DNA of 30,016 nucleotides from Lachnospiraceae bacterium UBA3732 (GTDB taxonomy: Bacteria; Bacillota; Clostridia; Lachnospirales; Lachnospiraceae), in NCBI GenBank assembly GCA_002372545.1, contig DFHD01000080.1, forward strand, positions 529 through 30,544, given 5' to 3'. Of the stretch, positions 24,255 to 30,016 are shown in pieces. A model generated the notes under the pieces. It saw only the letters and a list, made by a program, of their open reading frames with translations. It searched no databases and had not been told where the DNA came from. The translations under genes and the position numbers were made by a program. How positions within the stretch are numbered: position 1 is the first letter of the stretch; each line of letters begins with the position of its first letter.

Positions 24255-24866
24255 TTAACCAATCAGCGCCTCTATGGCCTTCACGGTGCCCTCAATGCCA
24301 AAGGAGGCTGTATTAAGCAGAACGTCATAGCTCTCCGGGCTGCCCCATTTTCCTGATGAATAGTAATTATAATAGGAAGCCCTGGCTTTATCCTCCTTTA
24401 TGATCTGGTCTTTTGCTTTCTTTTCGGTAAGGGAGAATCGCTGCATGACAACGCTGACCCTGTCCTCTAAGGGCGCATACAGAAAGATCCGGAGAACATC
24501 GTCTCTGTCCCGGAGAACGTAATCCGCACAGCGTCCGATAAAGATGGCCGGCTCAGCATCCGCCAGATGCCTTATGGTATCGCTTGTGGCCAGAAAGGCG
24601 CGCTGGCCGAGGTCCATTCCGTAATTCTGATTATCCACGGTATGCATAAAGGCATAGGGATCCATAACGACATTGTACAGAAAGCTCTTGGATGGCTTTT
24701 CATCAAGATTATCCAGAACATCCTCCCACATGCCGCTGCGCTTTGCCGCTTCTTTGATCAGCGATTTATCATAGCACTTGAGGCCGGTTGCGTCGGCCAG
24801 CTTTTCCGCAATGATCCTTCCGTTTGAGCCAAATTCCCTTCCGATCGTGATGATCCTTTTCTTCAT
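24255..24866 (-). CDS. cytidylate kinase-like family protein
   Basis: This 203-residue protein belongs to the cytidylate-kinase-like group (Cytidylate_kin2). It has a P-loop variant, ITIGREFGSNGRIIAEKLA, with GREFGSNG in place of the canonical GxGKS, then CYDKSLIKEAA, IFIGRCADYVLRD and the lid-like KKAKDQIIKEDKARASYY. True Cmk is a different, better conserved family; the substrate of this group is not well known. The start at 24866 follows AGGGGG at 8-base spacing; a GTG 9 bases upstream is not favoured. It lies 18 bases after the patatin gene, probably in the same transcript, and faces the recombinase gene. Confidence 0.82.
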   Translation of the reverse strand: MKKRIITIGREFGSNGRIIAEKLADATGLKCYDKSLIKEAAKRSGMWEDVLDNLDEKPSKSFLYNVVMDPYAFMHTVDNQNYGMDLGQRAFLATSDTIRHLADAEPAIFIGRCADYVLRDRDDVLRIFLYAPLEDRVSVVMQRFSLTEKKAKDQIIKEDKARASYYNYYSSGKWGSPESYDVLLNTASFGIEGTVKAIEALIG

Positions 24867-24884
24867 GACGTTCACCCCCTATGG

Positions 24885-25871
24885 TCAGTCATCCCAGAGT
24901 TTATACTTTTCTTCAATGGAACTGAATTTATCCATATGTTTATTTACGGACCGGGATAGATTTTTCATGGTTTCCGCGTCCCTCTGTTCCTTCTTCAGAA
25001 GCGCGTAATCCATCTCGGCCAGCTTCTCTTCCATGGCGATATATGCCTCGTCCTTCTCGAATTTTGTCTTTTGGGCGCGTTCTGCGTCCTTTTTCCCCAG
25101 CGCATACTGGAACTGGATATCACGCTGATTAAAATCAATGGTCCCGGTGATGAAGTCTCCCAGATCGTGGGATGCCGTGATCACAATAAACTCCGCATCC
25201 GGGAAGTTTTCCTGCTTCAGATGACTCTTTGTATCGCATTCGATCACGATGAACCTTCGGATCCCGGCGTCATACAGCGGTCTTACGGGGATATTATCCT
25301 TTACGCCGCCGTCGATATACCAGTGGTCTCCCATCCGTACCGGCTCGAAAATAAAGGGCAGGCAGGTGGTGGCCCGCAGGATATCGCAGATTTCCTGCTT
25401 GGATTTATGATTCAGCGAAATATATTCGGCTGTAAAATCCTTAAACTCGTCCATGGAACGGCTGCCGAGAAAACGGATCAGCCGTTCTTCGCTGATCAGA
25501 TCCTCTCCTGTTATTCCGGCAGGCCCTCTGGAAACGCCGCAATAGCATACGGGGGAATCCTTGTCAAATAGCGCTTCATCAACAAATTGCTCCAGAAGCT
25601 TATCGATTTCTGTTCTGGACATCAGATGATCGGCCCGGGAAAGTGCGTCCGTATCGATCTGCATCATCAGCTTTTTTTTCATTTCCTTCCAGATGGCAGA
25701 CAACTTTTCCACACCCTGCATATAGATAGCGGCGTTTACGGCACCGATGGAATCGCCGGAAATCCCGGACAGACCCTCCAGCAGTCCAAGCTCATGCAGT
25801 TTTTCCATAACGCCGGCCTGGTAGCCTCCCTTGGCGCCTCCGCCGGATAATACAAGTCCAGTACCTTCCAT
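24885..25871 (-). CDS. patatin-like phospholipase
   Basis: This 328-residue protein is a patatin-family serine hydrolase that likely splits acyl chains from membrane lipids. The oxyanion motif GGGAKGGYQAG is at residues 10-20, the nucleophile S41 is in GDSIG, and the dyad aspartate D187 is in YIDGGVKDNIP. The C-terminal 80 residues are highly charged and probably helical or coiled coil (AERAQKTKFEKDEAYIAMEE). The frame is open to 25901, but GGAAGAGGTG places the start at 25871, directly before MEGTGLVLSGGG. It has its own promoter at 25902-25930. Confidence 0.88.
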   Translation of the reverse strand: MEGTGLVLSGGGAKGGYQAGVMEKLHELGLLEGLSGISGDSIGAVNAAIYMQGVEKLSAIWKEMKKKLMMQIDTDALSRADHLMSRTEIDKLLEQFVDEALFDKDSPVCYCGVSRGPAGITGEDLISEERLIRFLGSRSMDEFKDFTAEYISLNHKSKQEICDILRATTCLPFIFEPVRMGDHWYIDGGVKDNIPVRPLYDAGIRRFIVIECDTKSHLKQENFPDAEFIVITASHDLGDFITGTIDFNQRDIQFQYALGKKDAERAQKTKFEKDEAYIAMEEKLAEMDYALLKKEQRDAETMKNLSRSVNKHMDKFSSIEEKYKLWDD

Positions 25872-25901
25872 GCCTTCACCTCTTCCGTATCGTTTTATCA
25901 T

Positions 25902-25930
25902 ATTTTACATGAATATCGGCTGAATTTCAA
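25902..25930 (-). promoter_or_regulatory. promoter of the patatin-like gene
   Basis: On the minus strand, TTGAAA (complement of 25925-25930) and TAAAAT (complement of 25902-25907) are 17 bases apart. Transcription would start near 25895, giving a leader of about 25 bases. Confidence 0.62.
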
Positions 25931-25943
25931 TGAAAGCCTTCAT

Positions 25944-26573
25944 TCATCCTCTGGTCAGGATCGTCTCCTGCTCGGTAACGATAGCCTGCACTCTTCTGTC
26001 ACAGGTATCGATGGGAATGCCGTCGTTTAACTGATTATGATAAGCAATACCGATGGAATATAGCCGGGAGCTCCATTCGGAAAGATACCGGTCGTAGTAG
26101 CCTCCGCCATAACCCAGCCGGTAGCCGCGGCGGTTAAAGACCAGACCGGGAACAAGGATCACGGGACGAAATACCGTCAGAAAATCAATGGGGTCGGTTT
26201 TTTCCGGCTCGGGAATTCCGTAAGCGCCCGGAGAGAGCTGTCCTCTGTCTCCACGGAAAAACAGCATTTCCTTTCCTTCGCAGACCGGAAGGTAAAGCGG
26301 AATATCTCTCTTTTTGCACTCCCGGTGGATCGGCTCGGTGGAAACCTCAGACCGGAAGCTGACAAAAGAAAGGATCGCGTCGGCATTTTTTACGGCATCC
26401 AGTTCAAAAAGCCTGGCAGAGATACTCTGGGAATATTCCTGCATATACGGCATATTTTCCGATCGGATAAGTTCCGCCTTTATGCGGATGGATTTTTTCT
26501 CAGCCCGGATATCTTCTGCCGGAAGCGTAAGATATTCTTTATTCGGTCCGGCTGTGTTTTCAGCATATTGCAT
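25944..26573 (-). CDS. 5-formyltetrahydrofolate cyclo-ligase
   Basis: This enzyme uses ATP to turn 5-formyltetrahydrofolate into 5,10-methenyltetrahydrofolate, recycling an otherwise dead-end folate. The 209-residue protein has the family segment ending PVILVPGLVFNRRGYRLGYG and then GGYYDRYL, plus AILSFVSFRSEVSTEPI near the substrate site. An AAAGG lies before the start, inside the end of proB. It starts 8 bases after the proB stop and is surely co-transcribed. The N-terminus (MQYAENTAGPNKEYL) is about 20 residues longer than typical. Confidence 0.92.
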   Translation of the reverse strand: MQYAENTAGPNKEYLTLPAEDIRAEKKSIRIKAELIRSENMPYMQEYSQSISARLFELDAVKNADAILSFVSFRSEVSTEPIHRECKKRDIPLYLPVCEGKEMLFFRGDRGQLSPGAYGIPEPEKTDPIDFLTVFRPVILVPGLVFNRRGYRLGYGGGYYDRYLSEWSSRLYSIGIAYHNQLNDGIPIDTCDRRVQAIVTEQETILTRG

Positions 26574-26581
26574 GTTTATGA

Positions 26582-27436
26582 TTACCTTTCGAGATACTTC
26601 TTATTGAGGATGAAATCCATGATGTCGAACTTCGAATTATCATCCCGAAGGAAAAGCGTTCCGGTATCTTCGCCGGAAAGAAAACGGGGAATGACTTCCA
26701 GATCGGAGGAATCCAGAATGGCCATATCCGCCCCGGCATGGGTAGCGATCCGTCCGGCCGCGATCTTTGTGTACATGCCGCCTGTGCCGAAACGGGTGAC
26801 GGTTCCCTTTGCCATATCCAGAAGGTCGTCCTCAATCCGTTCTACAACGGATATGCGTTTTGCCTTGGGATTTTTTCTGGGATCATCGGTATAGAAACCG
26901 TCAATATCCGTCAGCAGGATCAGAAGATCCGCACCGACCAGTGTGGAAACGATGGCGGAAAGGGTGTCGTTATCACCGAACTCGATCTCATCCGTAGCCA
27001 CAGTATCGTTCTCGTTAACGACCGGAATGATATTCAGATCCAGAAGCTGTTTCAGTGTGTTCTCTGCATTTTTACGGCGTTCAGCAGAGGTAATGACATC
27101 GAAGGTCAGAAGAACCTGGGCGGCTCTGTGACTGTATTCCAGAAACAGCTTCTGGTAAAGCATCATGAGCTCCCCCTGTCCCAGAGCTGCACAGGCCTGG
27201 ATCATGGATAGAGTTTCCGGCCGGCGTCGCAGGGAAAGGGCTTTGCAGCCTACGGTCACTGCACCGGAGGATACGAGGATCACATCCTTATCCTGGTTTT
27301 TGATATCGCTGAGGATCCGGATCAGCTTTTCAATCTTCATGTAATCCAGCTCGCCGGTATCCTTATGGACGAGGGAGGAAGAGCCGATCTTCACAACAAT
27401 CCTTTTTTTGTTCTTCATTTTTTCTCTGATATTCAT
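26582..27436 (-). CDS. proB: glutamate 5-kinase ProB
   Basis: ProB phosphorylates glutamate at the gamma carboxyl in the first step of proline synthesis. The 284-residue protein is an amino acid kinase without the C-terminal PUA domain found in many ProBs. Motifs include RIVVKIGSSSLV, ILVSSGAVTVGCKAL, IIPVVNENDTVATDEIEFGD, LLTDIDGFYT and TRFGTGGMYTKIAA. AAGGAG is 11 bases upstream of the chosen start; a start 18 bases further in is possible but has a weaker site. Unlike in many relatives, proA does not follow; the folate cyclo-ligase does. Confidence 0.94.
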   Translation of the reverse strand: MNIREKMKNKKRIVVKIGSSSLVHKDTGELDYMKIEKLIRILSDIKNQDKDVILVSSGAVTVGCKALSLRRRPETLSMIQACAALGQGELMMLYQKLFLEYSHRAAQVLLTFDVITSAERRKNAENTLKQLLDLNIIPVVNENDTVATDEIEFGDNDTLSAIVSTLVGADLLILLTDIDGFYTDDPRKNPKAKRISVVERIEDDLLDMAKGTVTRFGTGGMYTKIAAGRIATHAGADMAILDSSDLEVIPRFLSGEDTGTLFLRDDNSKFDIMDFILNKKYLER

Positions 27437-27466
27437 GGTCTGCTGCGCTCCTTATTACTGTACTGC

Positions 27467-27499
27467 AAAAAATTGGTGCCGGTATTCCGGCACCATTTT
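27467..27499. terminator. terminator between FAD dehydrogenase and proB
   Basis: A perfect 9-bp stem TGGTGCCGG with CCGGCACCA (27474-27482 and 27487-27495) has a four-base loop. The minus strand runs into AATTTTTT, and the plus strand into TTTT (27496-27499). It ends the FAD dehydrogenase transcript on the minus strand. Confidence 0.85.
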
Positions 27500-27588
27500 A
27501 ACACTTATCGTTCAGCCCTGCAACCCGGGGCGCGGTTTCTTATTTCACATTTGCCTTTTCCGCAGGCTTAAACTGCTTTGCCCAGCTC

Positions 27589-29271
27589 TCACGGTTGTTG
27601 TTCCAGGATATATCCGGCCGCCGCCTCTGCCGCACGGATCCCGTCCGCGCCGGAGGATGTGATCCCGCCGGCGTAACCGGCTCCTTCTCCGGCCGGGAAT
27701 ATACCGGCATGGGATATGGACTGACCGCTTTCATTGCGAAGCATACGGACAGGCGAGGAGGTCCTTGCTTCTATTCCGGACAGAACGGCGTCCTCCATGA
27801 AAAATCCGGGGCAATGCCTGTCGAAGCTTTTGATCGCGCTGATTATGGCTTCTTTCATGTCTTCCGGCAGAATATGTGAAAGCTCAGCGCTCTTGTATGC
27901 GCCCCTGGTCTGGGGGATGACACTGCCGAATTTTTCAGTCACTTCGCCTTTTATAAAGTCGCCAAGACGTTGAACCGGAATCAGGCCGTTTCCGGCCTCA
28001 TAGAAGCGTTTTTCCAGCTCCTGCTGGAATTCCATGCCCCAGAATGGAGAGGCGCCTTCAGGGGGCGTCAGGCTTACCACAATGGCACTGTTGGCATTCA
28101 CGCCGCCCCTTCCGGAATAGCTCATGCCGTTTACGCAGAGCATCTCCGGCTCCGATGACGCATTTACCACATATCCCCCCGGACACATGCAGAAGGAAAA
28201 AACAGCACGGCCGTCCTCTGTATGATGCACAAGCTTATAATCCGCGGGATATAAAGCGGAGGCATCGCCGAGCATATTCCGGTCGATCAGGCTCTGCGGA
28301 TGCTCCAGACGGAGACCCATGGCAAAGGGCTTCGCTTCCATCGCCAGACCGTATTCATGGAATAAACGGAAGGTATCTCTGGCGCTGTTGCCAACAGCAA
28401 GGATCACAGCCCTGGTATTCCGGACTAGGATGCTCCCCCTTTGACGGAGTTCAAGTCTGTAAATGGGGTTTTCGTCTGATTTTTCACGAAACAGCGCTCG
28501 GTCCGGCGGTATATCCAGTGTGTTATCAGAAATTGTTTCTTTATGGCATTCCGTTATACCGGTAAGACAGGTCTGAAAAAAAATCTCACCGCCGGAGGAA
28601 AGGATTTCCTTCCGCATATTCTCCATGATCTTCACCAGTACATCGGTACCGATGTGGGGTCTCGCGTCGTAAGCCGTCTCCGGACGGGCACCGAAATGTA
28701 CGAATTCCTTAAGCAGAAAGCGGATCATTCCGGACCTGTCTTTATTGCCGGTAAAGAGCTTTCCGTCGGAAAAGGTTCCGGCTCCGCCCTCCCCGAAGCT
28801 GACGTTACTCTCTGTATCCAGTATGCCCTTATCCCAGAACCGCTGTACATCTACCGTCCGCTCTTCTACTTCTTTCCCTCTTTCATAGAGGATGGGCCGA
28901 AGGCCTGCACTGGAAAGCATAAGGGCGGCAAAATAACCTGCAGGACCTGCTCCGATGATCACGGGACGGTCCTCTTCCCGGAGATGCAGATCCGGGGAAG
29001 GCGTGAAGGGAAAGCTGTACTCCTTTCCGTTAGTTAACATAACATTTTTATTGTTAATCTTTCGGATCAGTCTTTGCTCTTCCTCCTCCGTCCGGCCGGT
29101 ATCTACGCGGATCGTATAGACATAGCGTATATCGGATTTATCCCTGGCATCCAGGGAACGGCGAAGGATCTCATAGGATGAAAAAGGTGCTTTCAGCATT
29201 TTTTTCACCCTTCTTTCCAGCTCCTCTCCTTTGGCGTTATAGGGAATCTTGATGTTCTGAAGAAGGATCAT
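27589..29271 (-). CDS. FAD-dependent dehydrogenase (COG2509 type)
   Basis: This 560-residue flavoprotein belongs to a widespread clostridial group of FAD-dependent dehydrogenases with unknown substrate. An N-terminal 90-residue domain (PFSSYEILRRSLDARDKSDI) precedes the FAD motif PVIIGAGPAGYFAALMLSSA. Further segments are NVSFGEGGAGTFSDGKLFTG, the nucleotide-binding part VILAVGNSARDTF, and the C-terminal FAD signature FPAGEGAGYAGGITSSGADG. The start follows TAGGAG. Downstream of the stop, an open frame in another reading phase continues to 27540 (see findings). It is bounded by terminators on both sides, so it stands alone. Confidence 0.88.
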   Translation of the reverse strand: MILLQNIKIPYNAKGEELERRVKKMLKAPFSSYEILRRSLDARDKSDIRYVYTIRVDTGRTEEEEQRLIRKINNKNVMLTNGKEYSFPFTPSPDLHLREEDRPVIIGAGPAGYFAALMLSSAGLRPILYERGKEVEERTVDVQRFWDKGILDTESNVSFGEGGAGTFSDGKLFTGNKDRSGMIRFLLKEFVHFGARPETAYDARPHIGTDVLVKIMENMRKEILSSGGEIFFQTCLTGITECHKETISDNTLDIPPDRALFREKSDENPIYRLELRQRGSILVRNTRAVILAVGNSARDTFRLFHEYGLAMEAKPFAMGLRLEHPQSLIDRNMLGDASALYPADYKLVHHTEDGRAVFSFCMCPGGYVVNASSEPEMLCVNGMSYSGRGGVNANSAIVVSLTPPEGASPFWGMEFQQELEKRFYEAGNGLIPVQRLGDFIKGEVTEKFGSVIPQTRGAYKSAELSHILPEDMKEAIISAIKSFDRHCPGFFMEDAVLSGIEARTSSPVRMLRNESGQSISHAGIFPAGEGAGYAGGITSSGADGIRAAEAAAGYILEQQP

Positions 29272-29293
29272 GATATACTCCTAATCGATATGA

Positions 29294-29341
29294 GCCATTG
29301 TTATGGCCCGCATGTTGCGGCCATTGTTAAGGCCGGCATGT
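29294..29341. repeat. tandem pair of 22-base units
   Basis: Units at 29294-29315 and 29320-29341 agree at 20 of 22 positions (GCCATTGTTA, one variable base, GGCC, one variable base, GCATGT), with a 26-base period. They fill the gap between the FAD dehydrogenase and the EF-G-like gene terminator. Confidence 0.6.
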
Positions 29342-29366
29342 CATTACCGTAAAAACCCTGAATCGG

Positions 29367-29395
29367 AAAAGAACCGCCCGGATGCCGAACGGTTC
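29367..29395 (-). terminator. terminator of the EF-G-like gene
   Basis: On the minus strand an 11-bp stem with two G-U pairs (29371-29395, loop CAT) is followed by TTTT (complement of 29367-29370). It lies 17 bases after the EF-G-like stop. Confidence 0.8.
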
Positions 29396-29411
29396 CTCCC
29401 GTAAAGAATAT

Positions 29412-30016
29412 TTATTCAGCCGCTTCCTTGGCCTCGATCTCTTTCTTTGCAACATCATCCGGAGCCTGCTCATAACGGGCAAACTCATAGGAGAACAGAC
29501 CACTGCCTCTTGTCATGGAGAAAAGGCGGGTATCGTATTCATACAGCTCAAGATAAGGAACATCGGCAAGGATCTCCTGCGTTCCGTTACCCAGCGGATT
29601 GATACCGTTTACTCTTGCTCTGTGCTTGTTCAGATCGCCCATAACATCACCGGTATAGGCGTCCGGAACCACAACTCTGAGGGAAGCAACGGGCTCGAGC
29701 AGCACCGGAGAGGCTTCCATAAAGCCCTTCTTGAAGGCCTGCTCTGTCGCAACCTTGAAGGCAAGCTCGGAGGAGTCTACCGTATGGTAGCTGCCATCGT
29801 AGAGGTTGATCTTTACGCCGGTAACCGGATAATTGGCCAGGGGTCCCTTCTTTACAGATTCGATGATACCCTTTTCCACTGCAGGGAAGTAATTCTTGGG
29901 TACGGCGCCGCCGACAACGGACTGCTCGAAGATATAGGGTGTCTCCGGCTCTGCGGAGGGCTCCATAATGATCTTTACGTGACCATACTGGCCGTGTCCG
30001 CCGGACTGCTTCTTAT
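29412..30016 (-). CDS. elongation factor G-like GTPase, 3' part only
   Basis: Only the C-terminal 200 residues lie in the window; the start is beyond 30016. The frame begins at the edge with KKQSGGHGQYGHVKII, the EF-G domain IV start, and has VVGGAVPKNYFPAVEKGI, LANYPVTGVKINLYDGSYH and the domain V end VNGINPLGNGTQEILADVPY, then RLFSMTRGSGLFSYEF. These resemble the EF-G paralogue group (EF-G2-like) rather than the main fusA: MTRGSG stands where canonical EF-G has MTQGRG. The G domain cannot be seen, so main versus paralogue is uncertain. An acidic Glu/Ala-rich tail ends the protein. Confidence 0.88.
   Translation of the reverse strand, partial: KKQSGGHGQYGHVKIIMEPSAEPETPYIFEQSVVGGAVPKNYFPAVEKGIIESVKKGPLANYPVTGVKINLYDGSYHTVDSSELAFKVATEQAFKKGFMEASPVLLEPVASLRVVVPDAYTGDVMGDLNKHRARVNGINPLGNGTQEILADVPYLELYEYDTRLFSMTRGSGLFSYEFARYEQAPDDVAKKEIEAKEAAE

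Overview
The window looks like core chromosome of a Clostridia bacterium, most likely Lachnospiraceae. This is inferred from gene content and order (obg-yhbY-nadD-yqeK-rsfS, phoH-ybeY, a HisZ-dependent short HisG, a Gram-positive type LexA with its SOS box, a DUF3048 lipoprotein, a COG2509 FAD enzyme), from strong AGGAGG-type ribosome binding sites, and from roughly even base composition. There is no rRNA or tRNA gene, CRISPR array, prophage or intact insertion sequence, and no gene-free stretch longer than about 300 bases.

Region 1 (1-4873, plus strand): 5'-truncated obg, yhbY, nadD, yqeK and rsfS form a ribosome-assembly and NAD block. A membrane HD-GYP-like protein and an unrecognised 109-residue protein follow. 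A 16-bp perfect stem at 4827-4873 ends this block and also ends lexA, which converges on it.

Region 2 (4876-13197): lexA (minus) diverges from a histidine operon, hisZ-hisG-hisD-hisB-hisIE (plus). Two SOS-like boxes and both promoters share the roughly 165-base gap between them. hisA, hisC, hisF and hisH are absent here. HisIE carries an unusual N-terminal part that resembles a piece of a HisA/HisF barrel. alaS follows.

Region 3 (13264-15770): a tight three-gene set encodes an IspD/TarI-type cytidylyltransferase, an extended SDR sugar-nucleotide enzyme and L-ribulose-5-phosphate 4-epimerase. Together they suggest a CDP-activated five-carbon unit for a surface polymer. This is the best candidate for an under-described pathway.

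Region 4 (15774-21330, plus): rpsU has its own consensus promoter and a terminator. Then come phoH, ybeY, a DUF3048 lipoprotein and a BaiN/YhiN-family flavoprotein in an overlapping chain, and an AEC-family permease. Directly after the permease stop lies the decayed 3' end of a VanY-type D,D-carboxypeptidase gene.

Region 5 (21360-24236, plus): an intracellular GH13 glucosidase-like enzyme, then a XerS-like tyrosine recombinase. The recombinase leader is rich in signals: a promoter, an inverted repeat that could be a dif-like site or a leader hairpin, a second inverted repeat, and a perfect DnaA-box 9-mer.

Region 6 (24255-30016, minus): reading leftward from the right edge are a 3' part of an EF-G-like GTPase, a COG2509 FAD dehydrogenase, proB, 5-formyltetrahydrofolate cyclo-ligase, a patatin-like phospholipase and a cytidylate-kinase-like protein. 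proA is not beside proB. Several intergenic gaps (before yqeK, rsfS, hisD, phoH and the recombinase) share related short sequences that may be a small dispersed repeat.
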